From Apostichopus japonicus (Eukaryota; Echinodermata; Holothuroidea; Aspidochirotida; Stichopodidae): 64,000 bases of DNA. Made by a program: the position numbers and the translations under genes. The notes beneath the pieces are model-generated. The model did no database searches. It was given only the letters and a program-made list of their open reading frames with translations, and was not told the DNA's origin. Below, piece by piece: positions 37,560 through 48,635 of the stretch. Position 1 is the stretch's first letter. Every line of letters begins with the position of its first letter. Location: NCBI RefSeq assembly GCF_037975245.1, contig NC_092578.1, forward strand, positions 6,429,001 to 6,493,000, in the 5' to 3' direction.

Positions 37560-38437
37560 CAGGATGGACAGTTATATGGTGAGAAATGGAACATGAACTA
37601 ATTGGTATTTATGTTATTGTTGTCCATCCAGCAATATGGGATCCTTGGCAAGACATACATACTGATGTTAATTCAGTAACATAATATTTCATACACAAGT
37701 TGGTACTTTGTTGAACCGTGGAGGCCTGACATGGTCTTATTATGCTGCTGCTGCTGTAAGTGATAAGAGACCTCCCTACCGGCTGTAACTGTTAAATTAC
37801 GCAAGCAAGAGTTATGTTACGAGTTAGAACATCAGAATTGTCTTGACAGAGTTCGATCACAGAATACGATTACAGTTACAGTACGGAGATCAGTATCATC
37901 ATTACCTCTCATAATGCCAGAGATAGCAATTTACAGATTCTCTCTGCATCATCACAACTCCCACATTATGTTCAAGTCTGAAAGAATCTTTATACACAAC
38001 CATGTCTGCAAATTGATGAGATAGTGAGAAATTTGAGAGCTATGTTTTGCAACCATGCAGTCATCACACTTTGGATGTAGCAATTGCTGCTGCAAAGAAA
38101 TACCATATCACTGATGTTGGTTCAACGGTTTTCTATCACTCAGACTTCCATTACTGCCTTTTTTTTTTAACTCAGTCCAAAAAATGTCACAGTCCATTTT
38201 CATCTTCTTCTCCATCAAGTTTTGAATAATAGCGATCTTAAGTTAAAAGCTAAAAAAAAAAACCTATATTATGTGATATTAACTGTATTAAACTGTGTAG
38301 CATAGGCTATGAGAAATAAAGTTGGAAGGTTCACATATATCAAATTTGAAATCATTCTACATAAACTCAGCTAATTAAAGAGCTGAAGTTCTATACCTGA
38401 TTAGTAGCTATGACAAAACTTGACAAATTGCGGTCTC
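37560..38437. other. Unannotated DNA
   Basis: No gene or repeat seen. A CTG run of four lies near 37745. Confidence 0.5.
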
Positions 38438-38798
38438 CAGTGGCGGAGCGTCCATACAGTCAGGGGGGGCGGATGCCCCCCCTGACGGACTCAAATGGAC
38501 TGCTGGCGCCCTTTTCAGCTTTTTACTTATTCGCGATTATTGACTTTTTTATTGCGCTCTCATCTACCTATTGACATTTGTCACATTTTGTTGGTGTAAT
38601 TTTCTGACAAAATGCTCTAACATCTATTTATTCTTCGTTTATCTGCAAATTAGCAAGGCCCAGAAAGGGTCATTTCTGGCGATCTAGGGAGTATCTTTAC
38701 TCAAAAATTTTGTGGTGGCGCTCCGCTTAGATAGTGTCGAAAGGGCCCCTACAGAACATTTTCGCCCCCCCTGACCAATACCCCTAGCTCCGCCACTG
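38438..38798. mobile_element. Non-autonomous hAT element with intact TIR and TSD
   Basis: Perfect 12-bp terminal inverted repeats, CAGTGGCGGAGC at 38438 and GCTCCGCCACTG ending at 38798, are flanked by a perfect 8-bp duplication GCGGTCTC (38430-38437 and 38799-38806). Length is 361 bp with no transposase frame. Near each end are complementary G7/C7 blocks (AGGGGGGGCGG.., CGCCCCCCCTGACC). The interior 38656-38735 is the reverse orientation of the module shared with elements at 48.4, 51.8, 52.4, 52.6 and 53.2 kb. Intact ends indicate a fairly young insertion. Confidence 0.92.
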
Positions 38799-40089
38799 GC
38801 GGTCTCTGACTGCAGATCATGACTGTAGCATGAGTTGATTTGCTATTGTGAATATACAATTTCGTTTGCATTTACTGAAGAAGAAATATTTGTGAAACAG
38901 ATCTTCCAAACTTTTGCAACATCGCTTTAAAGTGCCTAAAGCCCATTGATTTTTGATTTTTTGGCCAAACTGCTCACAAGTGGAAGTTGAACCAGCCAAT
39001 CACACTGTCAGCAAGCTCATGTGATTATCCTATTTGTATAATACTCATTGTAGCAAGTACTTTCATCAGACCATGTCAAAATGTTAATTAAGGTATCTCT
39101 TAAAACAGTACAGATTACACACATTAGGACTGATGTGACAGGACCCTCTGTGGAAATGCTAGACAAGAATTCAGGCTCAAAACTGCATTTTGAGTTTAGA
39201 TGTTAGACTGTAACTTTGGGTGACTTTGACCAGCTTTTGCTGACAGACTTTACATCTCCCTGTTTTGACCAAACCATGCAACATCCAAAATATGACAGGA
39301 TCAAATATCCTTCTAAACCAAATGTGCACAATTTTGTGGGACACAAATTTGTTGTACTGTTTTGTTTTCCCTTAAAAACTTGTACCTAAATTTGATCAAT
39401 CCAGGAGCAATATATAGAGCAATAACAGACTATAAAGAAACAGATTCTTTTTTTGAGGTACTTGGTATTTAATTTAAATCTGTATTTGTGGTATGACACA
39501 CCATATTGTAGCAATTTGTCACAATATATGCAGCTTTTATTGGTGATTTTTTGTGAGAAATATATCGATTCCAACATGGCAAGGTAATGACTTTGTCCAG
39601 TGCAGGCAGGGGGTGCCGACTGTAGGTTGAGGTAACTTAATATTTCCTCCGCTATACAACTGAACAGTTCTTAGTATCATCTCATTTAAATGTTTTCATT
39701 GCCGATCATTCTTCAATCAGAAATACCTGTCACCTTGCTACATAATAATGCGAAATGTTATACCTACAAGTCACCATTCCAAAACTGGGGCCGAAAACCA
39801 GACTAATATGTGCAGACACTTATGTGCACATTTTTAGAGGCCATCAACAATTTCATGTACCTCTCGGTGAATAATTTGTGAGAATGGAGGAACGTCACAT
39901 GAATGCACATGATGCAAAACCTGAGAGGACAGAATGATGGAAGACCGGGACGTCTGAGCTTGGGAGGAGATCGCTCATAAGTGTGACTTCAAGGATTTAG
40001 GTTGTCACTCGTTTTGAAGCCTGCAGCTGTACACAAGGCTCATTTTAGAGAAGAGAAAAATGGGAAGGTCTAATCCAGCAAAGGCGCAT
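38799..40089. other. Unannotated AT-rich DNA
   Basis: Short frames only. A second TSD copy is at its left edge. Nothing else recognised. Confidence 0.5.
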
Positions 40090-40296
40090 GATCAACCTTG
40101 CTATATATATATAAATGCTCTATATGTATATATACATATAGGCTATTTATATACTTACGCACATCATATATAGGCTATATATGTATATATTACACGTATG
40201 TATGCATATATATATAGGTACATACACACATAATATATATGTATAAATATGTATATATATATATTTATATATATCTATATATATATAAATATATAT

Positions 40297-40333
<37 letters not shown>

Positions 40334-40570
40334 TGCACATATACATATATATATGTATACATACATACATACACACATACACACGCATACATGCATGTAC
40401 ATACATAGATATATATATATATATATAGACTATATATATTTACATACAGCAAAAATTTCAGATATGGCTCATTAAAATTGGCAAATAAGAAAAAAAACTG
40501 TATTAGAAAATATATTGGTATTTTTAGTCCCCTGGGAACTTCTTCAGCAACACTTGGCATTTGAATGGAA
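40090..40570. repeat. Long TA/CA/TATG microsatellite plus dispersed repeat copy 2
   Basis: A 340-bp interrupted TATA/CATA/CACA array (to about 40440), then a unique segment 40459-40564 matching 6728-6835. The array gives a 155-codon minus frame rich in Tyr/Ile, which is an artefact. Confidence 0.8.
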
Positions 40571-40875
40571 AGTACAAAATATAACAAGGAATGTGTGACG
40601 TTAGATAAATACAAAGTGGCACTGATGGAATGAGTGTTGAATAAACCATGACTATATAGAAAGCCGATTAATGAACAAAGTAGAGGAAGAATGGATTACG
40701 TATGTTTGTGGAACTGATAGTTGTTTAATTACGGGTCCCACATCTTTGTTGATAGACCGCAGTTATGTGAGATTTTAATACGGAAAAGTTCCTGCCATTT
40801 ACGTTCAAGTTAAGCATTTGAAGTTAGGAACAATAAATATACATTTCAGGTTTTTGAGCGAGTGACTGTGACGAT

Positions 40876-41238
40876 CATAGGCATAGGAGCCTAATTTGAT
40901 TTGGGGGGCTGTAACGACTTGCCCGAAAAATATAACCAAAATTTTTTACGTTCAACACGTTAATGTGCATATCATATAGGCATTCATCGGTTAATACATC
41001 ACATGCCAATAACATACAATCTTTTCCGTCATATTACCCTTTCATATATATAAGTATTGGGGAAGTCGTTACAATGGTAATGATAATATAAGTTTAACCA
41101 TTGAAAAACACATTGCAAATTATTTTTCTTTCAGTAGATGCCCGAAAAATTCTCAGCCTATTGCTTGAATTTTCACAAAAATTTTTGGTTGGGTGGGCTG
41201 CAGCCCCCCCCCCCAGCCCCCCGCCTCCTTCGCCTATG
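40876..41238. mobile_element. hAT-like non-autonomous element
   Basis: The left end CATAGGCATAGGAGCC and the reverse complement of the right end (CATAGGCGAAGGAGGC) match at 13 of 16 positions. Flanks GTGACGAT (40868-40875) and ATGACGAT (41239-41246) form an 8-bp duplication with one mismatch. Length is 363 bp, no transposase. Near the ends are a GGGGGGCTG block and an extended C run. Motif TGCCCGAAAAAT occurs twice internally, near each end. Superfamily assignment rests on duplication length and general style. Confidence 0.7.
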
Positions 41239-41718
41239 ATGACGATCAAAATTGTTCAAAAAACTGAAAATCCGGGTTTTTGTGGTTATTAATACATTAA
41301 TAGCGAAACCAAAGACATATTTCAGCTACATAATTTCCTTCTGTACAAAGAACTCAGTAGAATATGTAAAATGACATTGCTAGAATCACAAGAGAGGGAA
41401 GTGGAAGGGAGGTTTTCGACTATAATAAACATGGGGAATTTTAACCACAGTGCCAGGGTAATGTGGCACCATATTTGATGACAGAAATTGCAAGTGGTGT
41501 TAAAAATTGGAGTTTGAGTTAAGCCAGAAGGAAATGAGTAAAAGTCTAAGGTTGGGTTGTTGACGAAAAGCTAGCATATAGGGGGGGGGAGGGGTACCTT
41601 GATTAATTTTGACAAAGAATGATCGTCTTTGAATGAAGCAACATCCTGTTTGATCAACTGTACTCACATATACATTTTATTAGTGAACTCATATAGAGGC
41701 CTTCATTATTTGAAATGA
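41239..41718. other. Unannotated DNA
   Basis: G run near 41581-41589. No gene seen. Confidence 0.5.
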
Positions 41719-41740
41719 CATATATATATATATATATATG
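41719..41740. repeat. (TA)11 microsatellite
   Basis: Uninterrupted TA dinucleotides. Confidence 0.9.
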
Positions 41741-41989
41741 TTTCATTTCATAACAGTAAGCATATGCTGCTAGAAAAGTCATTATTGAGTCATACTGATG
41801 GACGCGGCTAGCTCGAGGTATTGATGCAGACACTACAATTTTCAGAGTGGTTGCGTGTTCTTTGCCGAAGGTAATTCCATCCGAAAAACAATCATAGCTT
41901 GAGTCAAGATTTATCCTTCAAACCTTGCTAAAAGCAGCTGGTTTGCACAATGAAGTATACCTCCCACAATAACAAGTGGCGCACGGCAA

Positions 41990-42164
41990 GAAATTACGTT
42001 GTATGTTATCGTGATCCACCGTCCTAGGCTTTTACACTTGTTATTTTGGGGATTAAATAGATCTCAGGGTCACATACTGAGTGCAAGTCCCTTTTCACAC
42101 CAGATCTCGAGTTGAGGTTCAACACCAGATCAGATCCCCGACTTGATATCCAGTGTGAAAGCAT
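41990..42164 (+). repeat. Dispersed repeat, family D, copy 1, with terminal hairpin
   Basis: Matches 48070-48232 from GAAATTACGTTGTATGTTAT to CCAGTGTGAAAGCAT. The last 70 bases form an imperfect inverted repeat: TTTCACACCAGATCTCGAGT (42093-42112) against ACTTGATATCCAGTGTGAAA (42141-42160), with a loop of about 28 bases. Family not recognised. Confidence 0.75.
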
Positions 42165-44099
42165 ACAGAAGATGTCAATCTATGTTGATGTGGGAAAAAC
42201 TAGATATACTGTCAAATAATTTGTCTTATTAAAGTGTCAAAACAGGTGTTTTAGACTTTCAAAACAAACATCCACACTAGTAGACCTACAGCACTTACGT
42301 AGAAGAAATTTACTGAGTCCTAGTCTGACTAGCCTAACATATGAAAGCCTTGAGCACAAGGTTTGTGATTGGCATTGAAAATTAAGAGTAATATTGGCAG
42401 ATTACATCATTTTGGGCAATTGAACAACCCTCTTAGGCTTTGAAGAGAAAAATGCATATATTGTAATCAAGCTAATCTCATGTTGTTGTTATTGTTCTGT
42501 GCTCGGTAACATTCTCAGGATTATGAAGTAAAATATACAGTTATGTTTGAACCGGTCTGAATTGACATGGAAATGTAACCTTCCCTCGACATCTTATTAA
42601 TTTGGCTACAATTTCCAAATCTTTGGTTTTCCTATAATTACTGAAGGATCATATATCATGACTATACTTATAGAGCTATACATCCTTTTCATGATAACCT
42701 GTCATGAAAACTAATCATGATAAGTATGTTGGGTGCAATGCATGTTTCTTTACTACATTTATCAGGAATCTGGCCATCCTTTGTATTGTTTCCTAGTTTT
42801 TAGACGCCCATATTATAATCACGAATGCAAAAGGTGGTACATTACGTTCATGCAAAAGTTTTTTGTATTTCGCCGTTTCGCCAGATTATTCCAAATACTG
42901 ATGAAACAATGACCATAAACAGTACAATAGGACATCCCAATTAAAACCTGATGATGCAACAGATGGAGAAAAGATGGGGGTGGGGTAAAGGGGAATGGGG
43001 GGGAAGCATCTTATTCTATGATCATTCAGGGAGCATTGTTAACAACCGCAAGGTCCTTCTTCTCTCGACCTCATATCAATTATAAAGGCCATGTTCTTTT
43101 TGAGAGGCAACAAGATGAACCGACAAATGAAACCAAATATGAGTAAAAATGCAAGAATTCACAAACATTTGGTAGGTAAATCTAACATTATCTTCTCCTT
43201 TTTCTCAAGATCCAATTAAATTCCTTCTTAACCGCATCTCACACTCATCTGGCAGCGAGGTTACGCTTTTTTTTAAAGTTGTGAGTTCATTTTGTTGCCT
43301 TACATTGGAACATATAGACTAATGTTCCAAAGGTATGAAGGCAACATGTGGTTCAGTTTTGAAATAAATACATAGGATGTTAAAACCCCAAACAATTTCC
43401 TGAACTGAATACATTGGTATCAAATATTTCCAATTCAGCAGGAACCTGATCTATAAACATAGATTAGGTTTCTAATATTAATTCGCCTAGTCAGGTTGCT
43501 TCATCACAAATTTCCTAGCTCAAGTGTCCAACTGAAACAAAGAATTCTTTTTTTTTTTTTTTACAATTCTGAGAATTCCAGACTGTGGTAATATACATAC
43601 AGCCACACTGATGACCATGGCATAGACTTCGACACTATTCGAGATAGAAAATTCTCAAAGATTCCAAATAGTTTCTTCATTCTCCAGTCTTCAAGTCATC
43701 TCCACCAAGGTGATAACAATTAGATCTGACACCATAACGAGAGTATTATTAGTACGACAAACTTAATTGTTTAAGGTGCATTACCTAGTGTACTATGAAA
43801 CTATAATATCATTACTTGCTACTAATTGATTCAGTTTACACATGCAGTGAACTAATTTCGGTCAATTTTACTATTAAGAAATAATGTCATAAATGACCCT
43901 AATTCTGCATTAGTAGCCTTGAATTGTACATTCAAAACTGATATACATAATGAGGGGAGAAAAAGAAGCACTTTACAAGTTCACTGCTTAAAAACTTGGC
44001 TGCAGATAATTTGATGGATTTAGTTTGCAATGTAAATGAATGCGGAGAGACAGTGAAAGCTGTGGAGAAATAAAGTTGGAAATGTTTTGAAAAGCTTAC
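42165..44099. other. Unannotated DNA; likely intronic if the minus-strand exons are real
   Basis: G-rich run near 42975-43002 and a T14 run near 43549-43562. No third exon was located downstream of 44100 on the minus strand. Confidence 0.45.
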
Positions 44100-44225
44100 C
44101 TTGTGATTCACAGGTATAACGGCAGTTGTTGGTTGCCTAGGTATCAGTTCTGGTTTCTGCCAGACGTTGCTTTGGTAGGCTGTCACAGTGGCCCTCTCCG
44201 CTGGGACCGTAGCAGGTGAATGTGC
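44100..44225 (-). CDS. Internal coding exon, 42 codons, unknown protein
   Basis: The minus-strand exon starts after acceptor ATGTACTTCCTTCAG (ending at 44226) and ends at donor CACAAG|gtaagc (44100/44099). It is exactly 126 bases, open in phase 0 at both ends, and reads AHSPATVPAERATVTAYQSN followed by VWQKPELIPRQPTTAVIPVNHK. A length divisible by three with symmetric phase fits a cassette exon. Composition is Pro/Thr/Val/Ala-rich, as in a flexible linker, and no domain is recognised. Its phase fits the donor of the upstream exon at 50291-50381. Without homology or transcript evidence it could still be chance. Confidence 0.5.
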
Positions 44226-44399
44226 CTGAAGGAAGTACATTAAGACAGTACTACTGTGGTTATAAGACTGCAGATTGTACTACTCTGTGTTTATTATAGT
44301 AGCTCTGCTCATATAAGTTCAACAGTTGTATAGCAACGGTAGAAGTCCAGTCTGGTTATATTAGGCACACAACATTAACTGATATACACACTAATATAT
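44226..44399. other. Intron-like sequence upstream of the exon
   Basis: Minus-strand pyrimidine-rich tract and acceptor next to 44226; otherwise unremarkable. Confidence 0.4.
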
Positions 44400-45260
44400 A
44401 GTTACCACCGGGATCACTCTAGCAGCAGTCCTGCAGCACAACAGACAGGTCCTTACGCACACACAAGAAGTCCTCCAGCAGTTCAAAGCTAAATAATACA
44501 ATCAGTTTACCAAGGGCTGTTACTATATTACTCTTTATCTCCAAATGCAATATGACCTCTGCTTTGCAGGGACATATAAAAAAAAATTACAGCTCTTCAA
44601 ACCTTCATAGTCGAGCAATAATTCATAAAGAATTTCGGCTGCTGTAATTGCAAATCATGGTGAATATTAACTGCAGTATACCAGAGCAGCTTCATGTGCA
44701 GCGATCGCTGGTATATTGTGCAGGTAATGTCATTAAGAAGCAGCTTGCAGTAAACCCAAGGTTGCTGGCATCTAGAGCAGGCTTTTTTTTGTTGTAAATA
44801 CGGGCTGACTGTTCCACTCGAGTTGCCAGGCTCAGCTCCTGTCTGTACACCTAGCTCCTAGCTATGAGAATTGCAGGCACATTGAGCGTGTCATCGTCGA
44901 CTAACGTACGACTGTTATAGCTCGGTTACCGTGGTAGTCTTGATCCCGGCTCATCGTTCATAAAGAGACATGCATTGCCATGTGATATGATCCAATGTTG
45001 AACATTTATGGATCACAGATGAAAGGAGACAGAGAAAAGGGGATGACAGAAAATCATGCCTGACAAACTATCGTAGCCTGCGATTCCTCTGGGTGTAGTA
45101 CGCATACAGCACACATCCTAGGTTTGACGGTATACTGTAACTACTAACAGGCAGAGAGTGCTGTACAGAGTCTATTGGCTCGACTAATTGAGGAAACATA
45201 GCCTCCGGCATGTGATCTCAGCTCTCTCTCCTTCTCTCTCCCTCTCTCCGTTTCTGATGA
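44400..45260. promoter_or_regulatory. Higher-complexity block, candidate alternative promoter or enhancer
   Basis: CpG-containing, non-repetitive sequence in contrast to its AT-rich surroundings. It has GTCATCGTCGACTAACGTACG, CAGCGATCGCTGG (palindromic GCGATCGC) and CTCGGTTACCGTGG. It ends with a CT-rich stretch (45220-45258) that on the minus strand is GA-rich, like an untranslated leader. It lies just upstream of the minus-strand exon at 44100-44225. No TATA box or clear splice donor was seen. Confidence 0.25.
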
Positions 45261-46970
45261 AAACAGGAAATCAGTTTTCTCATGAAACTTGCAAATATGG
45301 CAATTTTTTTTGGTGGTGCATATAAAATATTTATGTGTGTCTGTTGCTGTTTGTGTACAGGACTGCTCTTTAGATTTTCACTCCCCGATGAATCTGGAGA
45401 AATATTTGCAATTGGTTATTTGCCAGCTGTTTTTTTCAAATATTTATTTTTAAAAATATGGATCCATACCAGCATGGGATGTAAATCCCATCTTTAGTCT
45501 TTATAGTTGTACAGTTAACATTAACAATAAACAGAGGCATTTTAGGGATCAAACTAAAAGCCGGGGCTGTTGAAAAACTCTCCGTTAAACTTTCCGTAAT
45601 CTTAATCAATTCACCCACCCCACTGGTTATCGGATATTTATAAATGACAATTAACTTTACCTATCTCCTATACAGACCTACTTTGATTTATACGCTGGTA
45701 ACAACATTCTTGCATTGCATCCATAATGATCCTCTCTAAAGAGACACTATACGCTTCCTTCTTTCCCTCTGAATCCACCAATCAACATTCTCTTGAAAAT
45801 TAACGGGAATTTCTAGATAGCATATCATATCGGCTTGGATCAAATCAGAGTTTCATACTTGGTGAAAATTTTCACAATCAGAAAGGAGCCAGTGTCGCCC
45901 TACCTTCACTAATTTTACTGCGAATGTTGCAAAATAAAGTAACCTTAAAATTATTTTGGGTATGTGCATATGTTTTGAAATTAGGATATTACTGGGGGCG
46001 CCGTGCAAGAACGTTACCAGTTCACGAAGACAGTATGGTAGATAGGAGTGTCAATGTATGGGAGACATGTGGTAAGAGAGGAATAAAGTTATATATTAGG
46101 TTAACTGAAAACATTGTATAAAATTCTTTTCCAAAAAATTTCATCCGGAATATAGGTATAAACAGAAATGTTTACCAATGGGTAAAACAAAAAACATTGC
46201 CACGGATAAAATTTGTGATATCATATTTTTTTTCTGCGCTGGATTTAATCTACCTGTTAACAACTCTGTGGCAGCTGCTTGGCTATATGAGCAGCCAAAT
46301 GGTTGTGACTGCATACTTTACATCTCCAAGTTAAACTCTGTGGGATATCCATTTATGTATGAATATGACATGGATTGGTCAAAGTGATACAATTTATCAC
46401 TCAATATGCACCTCTAACACTCATTGTACACTGTGGAAAACTAATGATATATGAGGTTTTGTTTCACTGAGGCAGTGCTGAATTTATCCAAAAGGCAAAT
46501 GGTGTATGCCGAACAAGTGCCTTGTGGGCCCCCCCCCCCCCCGAGATCAAGGGAATTTTATCACCATGGTAACTGGCAATTTAAAACACCTTTTTGCTTA
46601 TTTACCATAAATATTCAGGGTAGTCTTAGCATGCTATTGACAATTGACAATTTGCCACTTATTTGCAATATGCTAAAATGAAAAGAGTTTCTTCTCTTTT
46701 CTTCACATTTCTTATTTTGTGCAACATCTTGCCCATGAATGCTTAAAGAAAGATGAGATAGTTACTGAAAAAAGGTCCTTTCATACAAAAACCACCGAAA
46801 ATGAAGCCTTGGGACCCCAAAATAAACATTACTTGAGCCACTCTCAACCCCAGTCACCTGACATTTAGAATGTAACCATGTGATCATGACATGTGTCATG
46901 AACATCAAGTGATGAAGTCACAGGTAAACCTTTCAAATGCAAATTCCATACTGTGCTGCATAATCTTGCT
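45261..46970. other. Unannotated DNA
   Basis: C15 run near 46530-46543 next to a possible hAT-type start (CAGTGCTGAATTT, 46472). An 87-bp plus-strand open segment (45985-46071) before GTG|gtaaga is too weak to call. Confidence 0.45.
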
Positions 46971-47138
46971 TAAAGGTAGTCAATATAGGCCCCAAATTAT
47001 AGCACGTTATAATTGCTAGTACTTTCCTGGAGGCTTTTACTCTCCAAATTGTTCTCAGACAATTTTTAAGGAACACACCTTATGACTGAATGTCCCAGTG
47101 AGGAAATTTTCCTCGAAGGTTGTAATAAAAACACTTCA
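46971..47138 (-). repeat. Dispersed repeat, family C, copy 2
   Basis: Inverted copy of 17329-17508: starts TAAAGGTAGTCAATATAGGCC and ends near CCTCGAAGGTTGTAATAAAAA. About 168 bp with indels. Confidence 0.65.
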
Positions 47139-48069
47139 AGAATTTTCACCAAAGGTGACCATATTCGAATATCAGTAGCACATTTGAGCCAATAAAGCAT
47201 ACCTTGAAAGTACTTTGCACACCTAGCCAATTTGCACCATATATTCAGTACATTTGTTGTGTGTGATATTTTCATACAAACTCTGTACTCTTCGTTTCCA
47301 AGATGTACACATTTGAAGTTTAGATACTCATTATATATGTACAAACTCTGACGTGGAATGTTGAGCGCTCATCAAAACTGTCTTATTTTAGGCCTTAATA
47401 ATAAGTTAACCCTTAATTACAAGCCCACATTTACCATTTGAATATTGTGATGTTCCTCTTTTCAAAGATGACAATCAAATATTTCAAAAAATTGCCTCAG
47501 GCCACAAACTTGTGTTCAAGTGTCCTAATGATACGAAGGTTATAAAAATAAAGACAATGTTGATCAGAGGTGTCTGTAGATCTTTAAAAGTTTATGAGCA
47601 ATCTTTATACTGTGTACTGTTTATCTGAAGACACCAGACACTAGTACACATGATTATTGCTAATAATCATTCTCACTGTCTAACAAATCAATTATCAATT
47701 TTTTAAACTAATTCACTTTAAAAATAGAAACACAGAAATAAGTGGAGTAATCAGACTGATTTCATATTTGATCCTCCTATATGGTCCACATTCATCCGAA
47801 TCCTGTTAATTTAAAAAACTACAAATATTTCCCCGCACTTTTTTAATTTATGTTGCACACATGGTTTCCTCCAAGGCAATCAGCAGTCAGGAAGTTACCT
47901 ACAGGTGAATTCACACTCGGATCCTCTGATCATAACCCTGTATTTTCCCAAACCCCCAACATTTGTTTTAATTTTCATTCACACGTGGTCACCCGTCTGG
48001 GGGCAGGGGGAGGGAGGGAGACAGGAAGTTAATTATTGGTGCGAACTAGTGGCTCAAGGCCAGAAAAAG
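47139..48069. other. Unannotated AT-rich DNA
   Basis: Short frames at 47066-47344 (minus) and 47850-48183 (plus) overlap repeats and have no domain. Confidence 0.5.
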
Positions 48070-48232
48070 GAAATTACGTTGTATGTTATTGTGATCCACC
48101 AAACTTTTATACTTGTTATTTTGGGGATTAACTGGATCTCAGGATCAGATATTGAGTGCCTATCACACCAGATCTCGAGTTGAGGTTCAACAACAGGTAA
48201 GATCCCCAGTTCGAGATCCAGTGTGAAAGCAT
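48070..48232 (+). repeat. Dispersed repeat, family D, copy 2, with terminal hairpin
   Basis: Same order as copy 1. The terminal inverted repeat is stronger here: TCACACCAGATCTCGAGTT (48163-48181) pairs with AGTTCGAGATCCAGTGTGA (48208-48226). Confidence 0.75.
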
Positions 48233-48396
48233 TGTAAATGATCTCACTCCCAAGTTGGGGCTTAAGTCACACATGTTGGAAGACCAAACTGGCTGAAACA
48301 AGACTATACACCTAGTTCATGTTACTATTCAAGCTAGCCCAGAGTTATTATTTACCAAATTAATAATGGACTAAAACCTGAATGATATATATCGAA

Positions 48397-48556
48397 GTGT
48401 ACAAGAAAATTTTGGCTGAAAATGCCTCCCAGATCGCTGGAAATGGCACTTCCCAGGCCTTGTAAGTTGCGTCTTAGCATTTTCTCTTTTGAAAATACTA
48501 GCGATATCATAAAAACATTTACAAAAATATTTAAAAATATGCTCAAGGAGGGGGGT
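48397..48556 (-). mobile_element. Truncated copy of the 51654-51951 hAT element
   Basis: Reverse complement of roughly 51690-51842: shared GATATCATAAAAACATT, TAGCATTTTCTCTTTTGAAAA and GCCTCCCAGATCGCTGGAAA blocks with few differences. Both ends are missing; it stops in the G-rich subterminal block at about 48556 and on the other side near GTGTACAAG. Confidence 0.85.
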
Positions 48557-48589
48557 GGCTGATAGATATAGGCTAAAGTAGATATAGGC

Positions 48590-48591
<2 letters not shown>

Positions 48592-48633
<42 letters not shown>
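48592..48633. repeat. (AT)21 microsatellite
   Basis: Uninterrupted AT dinucleotides, 35 bases beyond the truncated hAT copy. Confidence 0.92.

Positions 48634-48635
<2 letters not shown>

Noticed and set aside
40147-40614. 155-codon minus-strand frame, the longest in the window
   Set aside because: Mostly Tyr/Ile/Val/Cys encoded by a TA/CA microsatellite; not a protein gene.
45985-46071. Plus exon of 87 bases ending GTG|gtaaga
   Set aside because: Open in one frame only, weak pyrimidine tract, non-consensus exon end and no neighbouring exon.
48172-48210. Splice donor ACAACAG|gtaaga near 48197
   Set aside because: Lies in the loop of the family D repeat hairpin and is not conserved in the other copy.
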